From positions 140,154,920 to 140,218,919 of the forward strand of contig OX235279.1 in NCBI GenBank assembly GCA_944472155.2: a stretch of DNA of 64,000 nt, written 5' to 3'. The notes under the pieces were generated by a model. That model made no database searches. It worked only from the letters and a program-made list of their open reading frames with translations, and was not told where the DNA came from. This DNA is from Trichobilharzia szidati. Taxonomy: Eukaryota > Platyhelminthes > Trematoda > Strigeidida > Schistosomatidae. Position numbers and translations under genes: made by a program. Below, one piece after another: positions 1 to 10,899 of this stretch. Position 1 is the stretch's first letter, and each line of letters begins with the position of its first letter.

Positions 1-135
1 ACCTCCGCTTCTTGCTGCAGATTTGTTGCACAATCGGTTTCTTGTTGGTTGGTTCATTCGTCGCCAGAGATCCTTGTTGCTGATCTTTTCTGCCTGGCCA
101 TCTGCCCTTGAGTATTGAGCAAAGACAGCTGTTGT
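1..135 (-). mobile_element. RTE-type LINE 3' fragment
   Basis: The minus strand matches the C-terminal part of the longer RTE copy at 55215-56668; compare 55490-55615, which has the same succession of segments around the CACAATCGGTT and TGATCTTTTCTGCC motifs. It covers the region after the reverse transcriptase and is cut by the window edge. No open frame of useful length survives. Relationship is judged by eye. Confidence 0.6.
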
Positions 136-469
136 TTATACAATATGCAAAATTCTTCGCGTAATTGATTATATAATAGTTTCTCTTCGTTCAGGATCTT
201 CAAGTAAAAATACTGATCCACAGTACATCACTTGAGGCACTGCCGTGCAATCTGTAGCATTAAAACTAATCCGTTATGATATTTTTCCTTCGTCTCAGAG
301 AAGTGAAAAACGCTAGGTTAGAAGTCAGTTAAAGATGTACGCGAGTTGATTTTTTGACCCATAGACATAACTGAATGATTAAAAGGTAAAAAATAGCGAA
401 ATCCCAATACGTTATGTTGTTAGGAAGTTTAAGTAACCCAGTGATCCAAGAAGGTTGCCAGTCTGCAAC

Positions 470-725
470 TGTGGTAACGAATCAACCAAGAACCAGTCGT
501 CCAACAAATATGCGGAAGAAAATTGGGGGTGGCTAAAGCACAGTTTGATGAGACGTTTAGGTGATATCAGATGCCAGGCCTTCGAGTTAAACCGACAGGC
601 GATATGAAGAAGACCAAGTGAATAGAATATGAAGGCTTGTGGGTAGGAGATGAGGAAGATCATAGTGATGGCAGAGAATCGTGTGTACTGGAGATGTTTT
701 GGTGAAGTGTTGCATTTCACCTGGA
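470..725 (+). mobile_element. RTE-type LINE 3' fragment, degenerate
   Basis: The plus strand resembles 25960-26110, part of the RTE C-terminal region: AACCAAGAACCAGTCGTCC, then a run encoding CRKK-W, then a frame resembling the LRR-GDI-RQA block. It is opposite in direction to the fragment at 1-135. Stops and length changes are frequent. The minus-strand open frame over 412-729 is a shadow of this repeat. Confidence 0.45.
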
Positions 726-1796
726 ACACAATTAATGAGTAGCAACAATAAAAATATTGATTTAAATTTAAATGTCTTGTTGAAAATCGTGGTTACCAGT
801 CACATGAAAGCACAAGAAACGGAATTTTAAAGTAGATTTCATCAGCAACCCTAATAGCCAATATTTGAGAAAAATGATACATAGCACATTAGTAGCTAAC
901 TGTGAGGTAAACTTCGTGAGGCTGAAATATGGTCATTACTACTGGGATCTATAATGCCAGGTGTGAGAATAGTTACTGAACCATGATATAAGATGATGGT
1001 GGCTCGATATTGCTAAGTAAAACAAGTTAGAATTCATGCACGTCTCAAAGATCGAATAATAACGTTCATATATGTTGACCTTAAAGCACTAGGTTCAACT
1101 CTCTGCGCAGTTTTGGATGCGTATTGCTGAGAAGTTGTATTACAGAAAAAGGCAGCTGTCCACTGTTTCATGCTTTCTATTGGTCCACCAGCGGATTGGA
1201 CTGATAAGGTGATAAATTATGTATTTGTATCTTTTATAACATAATTAAGCCTAGACAATAGATGACAAGTAATAATACTTTTTCTAAATGTTCATATCTG
1301 TGATAATCTCCGAAAGTTCAAACCACTGTGTACAGTTATATCTTTAAGGTAAGTGAAATTCATTTCACTGACGAAGAGTCCCAAACTAAGACAAAACAGT
1401 TGTCCAGTACTCCTAGGTTTTGTAATGATTCTCTAACAGATTTCATTTCACGACAAAATCCTGAAATTGATCAAAGCACTGCAATCCAACACGTTAAATT
1501 CAGTTCAGGTGGATTGAAGAACTGCAACAGCAACTGTTTTTCAAAATGGCTTCACATTTACCAGATTACTTGAGACATTGAAGACTTTCAGAATTATTAA
1601 AAGAAAATTGACAACTGGTTTCAGTTAGGAGACCAAGAGGTTGGGTTTCAGTTAGAAGATCTGAAAGTTCTGCGACTAATATCTACAGAAGTGTGAAAAA
1701 TATAATCAGACTTACACTAGAATAAAATAATAGTTTCCTAAGCCCTGTAGGCTAAAGCACAATACCGAACCAAGTGTACAAAAAAATTGAATATAC
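726..1796. other. Intergenic DNA with one degenerate repeat
   Basis: No convincing exon is seen. Positions 1398-1465 carry a worn plus-strand copy of the repeat whose best form is the arm at 60838-60919 (GTCCAGTACTCC, a short spacer, then TTCTCTAAC). The rest is anonymous AT-rich sequence. Confidence 0.4.
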
Positions 1797-2114
1797 TGAT
1801 TTGACACTAGTAACTAGTGTGATGCGTCTAGTCCTCTCTTTGGTGCAGACTGAATTCTATCAGTCAGGTTTGCAATGTGGCCACCATTCTAGGTAGCTCG
1901 CCATCACGGTGTGCATTGTTTGTGATGATATGAGATGGTTGGAGGCAATCGGCAGGAAGCCTTGGACCTAGGTTTCGTGCTATCATCACAAACAATATAC
2001 ACCGTGATGGCGAGCTACCTAGAATGGTGGTCACATTACAACCTGACTGATAGAATTCAGTCTGCACCAAAGAGAGGACTAGACGCATCACACTAGTTAC
2101 TAGTGTGAAATCAG
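1797..2114. repeat. Foldback element with ~133-bp inverted arms
   Basis: Positions 1797-1929 are the reverse complement of about 1982-2114, with only a handful of differences and one small length change. The loop is about 52 nt. The arms start at CTGATTTGACACTAG and run to GTTTGTGATGAT. The loop carries the 3' end of the tRNA-like repeat seen complete at 57930-58108 (segments CCAACCATCT and CCTAGGTCCAAGG on the minus strand). Related arms surround the H2A fragment at 6271-6772 and occur at 57667-57900. The outermost ACTAGTAACTAGT is itself palindromic. Confidence 0.85.
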
Positions 2115-2118
2115 AATA

Positions 2119-3191
2119 TCCACTACAGTTCTTCCGTAGTGAAAGATCCATGACTGCGAGGTCAACCACATAGGTCAGGCCTGTAGATATGAGGCACTCA
2201 GAAATTTAGCTACATGTAGAACAATTGACGCCAGGAAGATGATGAGCTTAAAGAGAAACTCACCATCTTCCACGCATGCCATAGCATAAAACAGAGCAGG
2301 ACAGAAATTCAGTTCAAAAAAAGTAATATAGGTTAGTGGAGGCAGAAGTTGATCTCTGTGTCATTGTTAATCGATTCTACACCGTAGAGGTGCAGTATAA
2401 ATGAAGTAAAACCAATTCCAGATATGTGAAAAAACGATAGGAAATATTGGAACAGTATAAATAAAGTTTGGGAGTTCTGCAAGTTCCTCGGTATGAATAT
2501 GAACAACAGGGTTTGCTGAAAACACCATTAGTACATAATACAGCACCACTATGTGCTTTATCACGTAAAATTATTCCAATATGGGAACGTTTACATTACA
2601 TCTGAAGTTTTTAAAAGTATGCACTGAATGGTCATTCGTTGTGAATAGCTTCAAATTTGGATATTAATATTTGAATTGGATACAAAGTTCATGGAAGGAA
2701 GGAAAAATTACCCGAAGGAAAATAAATTTTGTAAGTGAAATTTCAGTTTTTGCAAATACTCTAAGGCGTATACTTTATCAGCCTGAAGAAATTCATTGAA
2801 GCCTCCTGAAAAACACTGCAGTCTAGAAGGCAGTCATTTTGATACTTTGGACATGCAAAATAAGGATGTACAATTGTCAATGAGGAGAATGAAAACAAGA
2901 AATTGTTTATGATTTCGAATTTAAATTTTCATAATTTCAAAACTTTGTTTTTAATGGAAAATGAAATCTGAAAGACAGTCTTGATATATTTATATGTATA
3001 TTGATGGAGATTACAAACAAACAACAAGCATCTGGTGAGCAGATGGTTATCAGTAAGTTCTCACGAATAAACAAACACCTTTGAAAACAGTATGACCGAA
3101 GAAGTATTTGTGTTTATCATTTAATGATGAGTAGTATTCAGAAATTTAGCGAAGAAATAATGCTGATTCTTGTTTTTTATGAAGCAGAAGT
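2119..3191. other. Anonymous AT-rich sequence
   Basis: No repeat family or exon is recognised here. The minus-strand open frame at 2367-2564 has no recognisable domain and no splice context that supports it. Confidence 0.4.
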
Positions 3192-3202
3192 AAGGTAAAC
3201 TT

Positions 3203-3435
3203 TTTTTTCCTTCACGTTCCCCAGTGGAACATAGAGCTTCAAGCTAGTGGCTTGAAGTTTCTGTAGCAGTGGTGTTTGATTTTACAGGATGGGTTTGCTA
3301 GCCTCATGTCCAACCTTCTCTCTTTACCAGATTTATTTCTGGTTTAGCGAGGTAAAGGAGTGCGTTGGTCGGGGATTGAACCCCGGACCATCTGTATGGT
3401 CGGCAAGCGTCCTAACCGCTTACCACCGACGCACA
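3203..3435 (-). mobile_element. tRNA-derived SINE (family 1) with 11-bp TSD
   Basis: Read on the minus strand, the element opens with a tRNA-like head (GTGCGTCGGTGG) and an RNA polymerase III B box (GGTTCAATCCC). A body follows (GGTAAAGAGAGAAGGTTGG), then a 3' tail with the CTATGTTCCACTGGGGAACG block and an A-rich end. An 11-bp direct repeat AAGGTAAACTT at 3192-3202 and 3436-3446 flanks it exactly, so both ends are known. The tail block matches the 3' end of the RTE LINEs in this window. Confidence 0.9.
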
Positions 3436-3446
3436 AAGGTAAACTT

Positions 3447-4292
3447 AATACACTTAAAAGAGAGGATATAGTGATCGAAGTAACAGTGATGAAGGACCGC
3501 TAGTTATCATTATTATTATTCGTAAAGTCATATGTAAAGGCATATTTAAGTGTTTAGAAAAATGTATGCACTCTAAACAGGAAACAATTCTTTAACAGGT
3601 TACGATGGTAACCCCTAGTTTCTCACTGTATTTTCAGCAGAAAAGATGAACTTCATCCTACATATAAAAAGTATCTAAATGGTTACAGATTATATCCTGT
3701 GAGGTAACATCTGGGGTTTAAGTGTCTATTTTTATCTGTATTCTGAAACGTTAACAACACTTACTAATAATATTAATCTGAACTTAGCCAATATAACTGC
3801 CTTAATACCCAATCTCAACTCTGATTGGTCGCTTCATATTGATCAGGACGTTCATTACCTTGAAATACTACGCTTTAACTTTACCGAAACGTCTTATAGT
3901 CAATATTTAAGTAGAATAACTAGGTCAGAAATGTGTTTACATAGAGATGTGTTTTAAGTAGAGTAAAAAGTCGATTCGACAAGTAATTAATTATCAGTTT
4001 ATCTTAAATATATTGCACCAATCTATTTAGCAGTTGAATTGTTGATTGACTTGTATACTGGAAATATGACAAATTTAAAATAGTTAATCATTTGGTGAAG
4101 GGAATTTAGTTTACTCACTTAACTTATACGAAATGTAGCACTTTTGCGTCCATCAAGGAATGAAATTGGAATTCGAAGAAGCAACGAATGAAAAAAAATT
4201 CATATTGTAGGAGTATCTAAAGTGCAGTATTCTGGGGTTGGCATAAACTAACCTCACGGCTAATTCTCAGAAAAGGTAGCAAATAATATGCT
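3447..4292. other. Anonymous AT-rich sequence
   Basis: Nothing recognisable. It has short ATT runs and no open frame with coding character. Confidence 0.4.
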
Positions 4293-4306
4293 GAGTCATA
4301 GTTAAT

Positions 4307-4541
4307 TTTTTTTATTCCTTCACATTCCCCAGTGGAACATAGGGCTTCAAGCTACAGGCTTGAAGTTTCTGTAGCAGTATTTATTTTTACAGGATGGGGT
4401 TGCCAGCCTCATGCCTAACCTTCTCTCTTTACCAGCTTTTATTACTGGTTTAGCGAGGTAAAGGAGTGCGTCGGCCAGGGATCGAACTCCGGACCATGTG
4501 CATGGTCGGCGAGCGTCCTAACCGCTGTGCCGCCGACGCAC
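4307..4541 (-). mobile_element. tRNA-derived SINE (family 1) with 14-bp TSD
   Basis: Same structure as 3203-3435. The head has A box TGGCACAGCGG-like sequence and a B box around GGTTCGA/CCC on the minus strand; the tail ends in GTGAAGGAATAAAAAAAAT. A perfect 14-bp duplication GAGTCATAGTTAAT lies at 4293-4306 and 4542-4555, indicating a fairly recent insertion. The minus-strand frame at 4442-4672 is a by-product of the SINE. Confidence 0.9.
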
Positions 4542-4555
4542 GAGTCATAGTTAAT

Positions 4556-5389
4556 GATAAACAAATTTGACATCTGTAACTGAAATACATCATCGAATGT
4601 CTCATGGATTAGAATTAAGAGATGAGGCATGTAGTTTCTTGTATATGAAAAAAGTGTGTATAGTAATGTCAAAAATAAATAGTTGCCGGTCGAATGTGAT
4701 TTTCCCAGGTGGATAAGTTAGTATGAAGTCATGCTTTCGGTGAATCATAATTTCATGAGTACACCTAATTCATATAAGCTAATTCACGTCTCTGTAATGT
4801 TGCTCTGGAGAATGGATTTGAAGCGTACGGAGAAATCAACTCGAATTTATTGAAGTGCGGATGTATATAGGAGGAAGTGGACAATATTGAAGCCTCAGTT
4901 TTTTTAAGTGAAATCTAAAATTCCACCTTTTTCACCTTGTTTATCAACGCGTAAAGTGTGTTTCAAATTTAACTGCAAAAAGTGTTTAAAAATATACATT
5001 TAAATAAGCAATAAATTGAACATGAAGGTGCATGTGGATCTCACATAGCTATGTGGATATTAATATAAGCTCTTCAGTAGACATCTATTCGCCACTAAAC
5101 CTACAACTGTAGAATCGTCTAGTGAAACCACAAAGCTAAGCTCTCTACTTCATACAAAAAGGTACCTCAAAAACCACTGGCGCAATGCTGAAAGCACAGC
5201 AGTCGGGCTAACAGAATCACCTCAGTCCATCCTATGTCGACGGAAATATGCAGGATCAAAATAAGAGAACATCAAAATCCTCTACGAGATGAATCGCAAA
5301 AATTGTGTAGAACATTATAATGACCAAAGTAGATGTCCTTTTCGTCTACGCGTCTATAAATATAAGCTGGCCCTCTGTAGAACATTAAG
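4556..5389. other. Anonymous sequence upstream of a PLE fragment
   Basis: No exon is seen. Around 5150-5390 some reading resembles the connector between reverse transcriptase and endonuclease of PLEs, but it is too broken to place a boundary. Confidence 0.3.
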
Positions 5390-5990
5390 CGAAAAATTCA
5401 AGGCAAGAGACGTCATCCGTGCCAAAAAAGAAACTGTACATGAGCTTTGACTTCAAAGATAGAATACTCATTGATGTCATTAAGAGGCGAATTTCGTCTT
5501 TCTCAACAACGCGAAGTGCAGTGTAGTGCAATAATTGAACACCTTGTAGACACTGGCCAATTTATCTCAACAGACTCCTTCTACAAAAAGATTCATAAAG
5601 TGGAAAGTAACTTTCGTAATCCGATTGGTTGTCGTCTCCTTTGAACGCCTGAAGCTATAGCTATCCAGATTGAGTAACCTCAGCCGTACATACTAAAGAA
5701 AGCAATTCATCCACTTCTATTATCACCAGATGAAAGCTGTTTTTTTCAACTTAACCATTTTACTTATTTTATTCCTCTGACTGTTTATAAAGCAAATATC
5801 CTCCCAAAACCTTATATAACATAAAATTCCCTTTGTTTCTGTGTGTATTTTGATTACAACTCGCTTAAAAATCATTTATCTCGTTTCATAATTTCTTCAA
5901 CCCTATTCAACTCATAACATGCACTAATTGATATTAGCAACTATTTTTATGGTGATTTATCCCTTTTTTTTTATCTACTTTCACAAGGGG
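5390..5990 (+). mobile_element. Penelope-like element, 3' fragment
   Basis: The plus strand reads, with frameshifts, the PLE region from the K-L-Y-M-S-FDFKD block into the tail that follows the GIY-YIG endonuclease (IIEHLVDTGQFIS, then a VIYKV-like stretch, then a CRLL and EAIAI tail). A similar order is found at 34265-34740. The endonuclease core itself is deleted or unrecognisable. It ends in AT-rich 3' sequence. Confidence 0.55.
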
Positions 5991-6081
5991 AAAATGTATA
6001 AAATTCAAATGTACAGCTAGATAAAGTAAGTCCACTCAAGAGAGACCCTTCATTGAACTATGTCCCTTGTTTCGATATTAG

Positions 6082-6270
6082 ATGGTTGGGGGAAATTGGC
6101 CACAGGAAGCTTTGGACCTAGGCTTCATACTGGTTGACACTCGTCATCAAGGCGCACCTGCAAACTTGAAGGGACTCATGTCCTTTCTGAGATTTCGCCT
6201 GCAGTCAAAGACGTCACTTCTGAGCTATTCGGGCTCGCGATTGACCTCCTTCCTATAGGGCTGTATTGGT
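6082..6270 (-). mobile_element. tRNA-like repeat joined to a foldback arm
   Basis: The minus strand carries CGCGAGCCCGAATAGCTCAG, an A-box-like head, followed by a body sharing GAACTCATG/CCTTCAAG-type segments with 57930-58108 and ending in CCAACCATCTAATATC. The foldback arm at 6271 directly abuts its head end, as in the copies at 26985-27176 and 57667-58108. The recurrent junction suggests that the arms and the tRNA-like unit move as one composite. Confidence 0.7.
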
Positions 6271-6350
6271 TACTTTGATTGGACACTAGTAACTATTGTG
6301 ATGTCTTTAGTCCTTTGTTTGGTGAAGACTGAATTCTATCAGTCAGGTTT
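6268..6350 (+). repeat. Left inverted arm flanking the H2A fragment
   Basis: TACTTTGATTGGACACTAG opens the arm. Its reverse complement closes the unit at 6697-6772 (TAGTGTCCAATCAAAGTA). Inside, both arms share TTTGTTTGGTGAAGACTGA. The same arm family forms the foldbacks at 1797-2114 and 57667-57900. Confidence 0.8.
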
Positions 6351-6667
6351 TCACCCTGAGCGATGGTCACACGACCAAGCAGTTTCTTCAATTCCTCATT
6401 GTTGCGGATGGCCAAATGCAAGCGATGAGGGATGACAAGGGTCTTCTTGTTGCCACAGGTAGCATTACCAGTAAGTCCAAGCAATTCAGCGGCCAGGTAC
6501 TCGAGGACGACTGCCAAGTAGACTGGGGCTCAAGCACCGACGTGTTCCGCGTAGTTACCCTCATGCAACAGAAGATGAACGTGACCAACCGGGAAATGAA
6601 GACCAGCACAAGAAGATCGAGTTTTAGCCTTAGCGCGAATCTTTCCACCTTTGCCACGACCGCTCAT
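6351..6667 (-). pseudogene. H2A: Histone H2A fragment captured inside a foldback repeat
   Basis: Read from ATG at 6667 on the minus strand, the translation opens MSGRGKGGK and continues through recognisable H2A landmarks: the FPVG-VH-LL segment of the L1/alpha-1 region, [38 protein letters not shown] and VTIAQG. H2A packs nucleosomes as a dimer with H2B. This copy is dead: an in-frame TGA replaces the codon just before the APVYLA block, several conserved Arg codons are His or Cys, and the last ~20 residues are missing because the reading runs into repeat sequence after VTIAQG. It has no intron, as expected for a replication-type histone gene, so DNA capture and retroposition cannot be told apart by that alone. 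About 30 nt of probable 5' leader (6668-6696) is also retained. Confidence 0.9.
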
Positions 6668-6696
6668 GACTGTACGTTAGAGTAGAGAAACATGTA

Positions 6697-6772
6697 CATT
6701 GCAAACTCAGTCTTCACCAAACAAAAGACTAGACATATCGCACTAGTTATTAGTGTCCAATCAAAGTACTTG
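6697..6772 (-). repeat. Right inverted arm flanking the H2A fragment
   Basis: Reverse complement of 6268-6350 over its outer ~60 bp, with an internal GCAAAC that also occurs in the intact foldbacks. The H2A leader starts immediately inside. The pair of arms therefore encloses about 350 bp of foreign gene sequence. Confidence 0.8.
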
Positions 6773-6892
6773 CCTTGTTTTTATCGATACTTTGGTGGAC
6801 GGGAAAATATAATACTCAACTTAGCAGTCTATTTAGATAGCGTTCACTGGATGAACAATAGTATAATAATAACATATTGAGTCATAAGAAAA

Positions 6893-9035
6893 AGGCGCAA
6901 ACAGCGAAGCAAATTTTCTTTACGATGATTCATTTTCATGAGCTGTACAATCGTAATTATATTTAAAAGAGAAATCTTTAGGCCAATCAGATACTGGTAA
7001 ACTTTGGCTTTTGAAAAATGTATTACGTAGTGTAAGGTGTAACTTAGAAGGGATGATTGAATGGAAGTTGAAAAGAGGCAGAAGTTGGCAATATGTAACA
7101 AGTGTGAAATAATGACTGATCAGTAAGACTGTATAGAATGGACAGGAACTAGTGGAAAGACGGTCGAGTGTTTTCATATAAAATCTGTACGAAAAAGCAA
7201 CGTTAATAATAAACAGTAATAGAGGGGTGGTAAAATATGAATGATGGGAATAATAATGACAATAAAATAATAGTAGTAATAACAATAACAATAATAATAA
7301 TAATAGTGAACTTACATAATAAAAAAGAAAGAAGCCAGTAAGAACTTTACTTTAGCCACCCTTTGTACAATACTGAGGGACTCTGTGTAGCACTGTGAAG
7401 CATTCCAGTATGGGTGCTCGATATCTGGAGATGACAAGGTGTTCGAGGATACAGCTGCTGCTATTCTTCTTTTCTCCTCTGGCTGGCTAACCAAGCTGAA
7501 CAGTGTTTCAGAATACATTTGTGGACTTAACGTTGCGTACGGCTGATATACTTTGCTCAACATGAGCAAGTAAACTGATAAATACACACTGAAGTGGCTA
7601 AAAGCGGTATTTCAACCTTAAGGTTAGACTGGATTAACTGACTGCTGGAGAATGTGATAAGTAAGGTGGCTGTTTGATGAAAAGTCTTATTCAGACATTT
7701 AGAAAGGCGGTTTCAAAGAATTTCTGCTTCTATGTTACCTTTGAATTTCAGATTCATGAAGAGAGTCTTCTTAGGAACAGTTGCAATGGTTGGCGGCGGA
7801 GGCTTCTCTTTCATGATTTTGTCTATGAATCTTGGTGGATATCCATTCTCTAGTAGGGTTTCACGTAATAAATTTAATTCTTTTTCTATCATGTCTTCCA
7901 AACAGATTTCTTAATCCTTGAACTTAATGTGCGTACCAGCTTTTGCTTTCGGATCAGTAGGACGAAGCTCTGGAAGTTGATAAAGTGTCCCATCCATGTC
8001 GGATTGCGATATATCGATCTTTGGATCGCACAGTCTTGCCTTCTGGTGAGTAGTACATCGAGGAATGAAAATGCCGTGTTAAATTCACGTTCTAAGGTGA
8101 CTCTTATTGATGGACGTGTTGCGTTGAAGGTTTTGAGGAGATAATCTAAATCAGATTTCCTTCACAAATTATGAACGTATAATCTACGTATCACCTGTGT
8201 ATGTGCAGTTGACTTTTCAAAGGATCGAGGATGTTGTTTTGGAGACTCGCCATGAAGCAGTCGGCTAGGAATGGACTAAGAGGAGACCCCATGGCTACAC
8301 CATCTTTCTGTACATAGAATCGTTCATTGAATTTGAACTGGATATTGAACGTACATCTGAGAAGTAGTTCCTTCAGGTAGTTTATGGGAAGAGGAACTTC
8401 TAGGTTGTTGGTTTCGATTTAGTCAGGGAGATGCTTGTGAATAGAGACTTGACATGTAGTGAGATGATTTGTCTATCAAACACGTTGATATCTTCCACTG
8501 AGTCGATGAAGGCAAATGTATTTCTGAGGCTTTATTTTGTCATATGTCCTTTTATTAGTTCAAGGATATCAGCTAGCCACTTCGCGATTTGATGATACGA
8601 TGAGTTAACCATGTCTATGACAGGTCGAAGTGGGACATTCTCCTTATGCACTTTAGGCAGTCCATACAGTCTTGGAATAGTTGAACTGCACAGTTTTATT
8701 TACACATAAACCTCCGGTGTCATGACTGAATCTTCTTTCATTCTCTTCAGCAATTTTGTAAGTAGGTTTTCTATTCTTTCGGTTGTCTTTCTGGTTGGAT
8801 GATTCGAATAATTTGGTGTTGTCTGATAGTATATTTTTCAATTTCTCATTATAGTCGGATCTATTCATTACCACAATCCAATTGCCCTTATCAGGAGGGA
8901 CGAGGATTATGTCTTTATTGTCTTGAAGTTGTTGTATCTGATTGGTCTAAAGACTTTTTGTTTAATATAATTACGATTGTACAGCTCATGAAAATGAATT
9001 GTTGAAAAGAAAATTTTCTCCGCTGTTTGCTCCTT
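6893..9035 (-). mobile_element. Penelope-like element with inverted terminal segments
   Basis: Minus-strand reverse-transcriptase landmarks of the PLE class are visible. These are the ILVPPDKGNW-IV block near 8875-8915, STIPRLYGLPKVHKE near 8640-8680, a GSPLSPFLADCFMA block near 8245-8300, and the VPKKTLF-N-KFKG connector at 7713-7800. The frames are broken. About 100 bp at 6893-6995 is the reverse complement of 8932-9035, so the unit is bounded by inverted segments, matching the inverted LTR pieces that PLEs often carry. A GIY-YIG domain is not recognisable; in its place lie an exon-like open frame (7351-7574) and an ATT-rich run (7240-7310). Confidence 0.7.
7351..7574 (-). CDS. Unassigned exon-like open frame inside a PLE interval
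   Basis: The minus strand is open through a mixed-composition peptide containing SPQMYSETLFSLVSQPEEKR and HPYWNASQCY. It ends at a good donor (AAA|GTAAAG, exon end 7351). A possible acceptor (TTTATCAG, exon start 7574) has only a weak pyrimidine tract. The residue mix is unlike the AT-biased noise around it. I do not recognise the family and found no partner exon. It lies between the two inverted ends of the PLE 6893-9035, so it may be a host exon into which PLE parts inserted, or captured sequence. Confidence 0.35.
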
Positions 9036-9399
9036 TTCCATAATAATAACAGCCTATTAACAAGTGAAGAGTTTATTGAAGAGCCTCATTAACCGCATTT
9101 TTTTAATGTAATGCGTTTCTGCTAAAAAACTCGCCCAAAAAAACAGCGTTCCCTGGTTCTTACAGATACCTAGCGATAGTTAGGCAGTTAGCTAAACAGG
9201 CGAAACTATATTATTCAGGATAATCTGTTCATCAGAAAACATGATATTAATTTGGCTAATCAGAAATGTCAAATGGCCGAGAGATAAGTAATCCAAGGTC
9301 AGTTATAATACACAGAGTGGCAAAACGAATAGAATAATAGGCATAATTGACGTCACATTTGGTTATAAAATCAAATATATGGATTACAAAGGTAGGTTA

Positions 9400-9745
9400 G
9401 GAGTAATAATAAATTGTTCTGATACACACAGACTTCACTTTACGAATAGCCATCGCTTCAGCGTATTTCATCTAGCGACCTTGACCGCTTCTTTTTATAA
9501 ATAACCTTAAAAGCTATTTCGACACCAGTCATGTGGTCCATATCGATTAGGTGTTTGGCTACAGACGGAGTTGGTAGTCTGCCACCTGTGTCTATCGATT
9601 TTTCAAAGTGTATTTGTTTTTCTCACCATTTTGGAATGTGCTCCCCTACCCCCACATGTGAAGCATGATTATTCCTCCCTATGTGTGTTTGTCCACACAC
9701 ACGTGATTTGGTATTTATTGTGGGTTGTGATATAATCACTTGTTC
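9400..9745 (-). mobile_element. PLE 3' fragment (post-endonuclease tail)
   Basis: The minus strand gives PLE tail signatures: a PTPSVAKHLIDMDHMT block followed by AFKVIYK, then an R-LDEIR stretch. It is an inverted copy of 14700-15115. Upstream of this are GTGTGTGGACA and a C-rich run CCCCTACCCCCAC, both shared with the plus-strand copy. Confidence 0.7.
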
Positions 9746-10279
9746 ACTTTCGAGGTTTCTGGTGGGACATATCTTTGGCTTTTTCGATAAATCTAAGCCA
9801 GATGAGGTTTCGATAATTTATTAATTTGCAACAGCTGTCCAGTACTCCCAGCTGGTTTTCCAGTGGTTCTCTAACTGATGTCAGCTCATGATGAAACCCT
9901 CCATGCAATTTATTAATTCCCATTGTAATGTAAAGAGCACAATATTCAGCATATAGACTCTTTTCCACCTATTAATTATCAAGCTTTACAATCGTATTTC
10001 TATGGTTTTTAATAAATTATATCCACTGAAGGAATTGAATCAAATGTGTGAACACATGAAATAATAATGGTATGAAATGCAATTAAAATATCTTAGATTA
10101 TAATCGCAGTTAAATATCCAGTGTCAAAACTCTTAGTGTCATATGCAGAATAGTTTGGAAGATGTATAGATTTTGGAAACGGGTGTATAATTTTAGGGGT
10201 AGTCGGTTAATCTTAAGCTATATGCAACATGGTTTGAAATTTGATAAGATGGAATGAAACACTTCAAAATGTTTTGGAT
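9746..10279. other. Intergenic DNA with one SINE-tail copy
   Basis: Positions 9830-9920 carry a copy of the repeat best seen at 60838-60919 (CAGCTGTCCAGTACTCCC, then GTTCTCTAACTGATGTCAG). No coding signal is seen in the rest. Confidence 0.45.
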
Positions 10280-10795
10280 GTAGAATGAAAAGTGGGACAA
10301 GTGGAAACAATTCAGAGTGAGAATAGTTATAGTGCTACTATACGGATCAGAGACATGGACTGCGCGTCATAAAGAGCACCTCAAACAAAGTGCAGACCTT
10401 CATTAACAGTTGTCTTCGCTCAATACCACCCAAGATCAGATGGCCGGCCAGAAAAGATCAGCAACAGAGATCTCTGGCAATGAGCGAACCAACACAGCAG
10501 GAACCGATTGTGAAACAAATATGCAGAAGGAAATGGAGATGGATTGGCTAGGCATACTCTGAGGAAACCATCAAGTGACATCACTAGACAAGCCATTGCT
10601 CGAGTCGAACCCGAAAGGGAAGCGGCGAGTTGGTCGTCTAAGGGTGACTTGGAAGAGGTCATGTGAAGAGCAGATGAAAACGTGTGAGCAGACATGGAGC
10701 CAGGTGAAGACTCTAGCAGTGAACCGAACGCAATGGAGACGCACGGCTGAAGACCTATATTCCTCTAGAAATTAAAGGATACAATAATAATAGTT
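10280..10795 (+). mobile_element. RTE-type LINE 3' end
   Basis: The plus strand contains the C-terminal segment after the reverse transcriptase. It runs from a LLYGSETW-like block near 10340, through the NSCL/SLNTTQDQMAG block near 10400, and the KCRW/WLG block, to GKRRVGRLRVTWKRSCEEQ (10620-10680), then ends RNQWRR-AEDLYSSRN. The 3' end is ACCTATATTCCTCTAGAAAT followed by an AATAAT tail. It is 5'-truncated and frame-shifted. Confidence 0.75.
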
Positions 10796-10899
10796 ATAGT
10801 ATTAATTACAAACGTAGTAATGAAGGTAAGCTACATAGTTCAACTAAATAAAAGAAATAAATAATTAAATGTCTATCCCTCTACGGCCAAGGCAGAAGC

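Noticed and set aside
412..729. 105-codon minus-strand frame
   Set aside because: It lies antisense to an RTE fragment and carries no motif.
6416..6685. Plus-strand 89-codon frame over the H2A region
   Set aside because: It is the antisense shadow of the H2A sequence.
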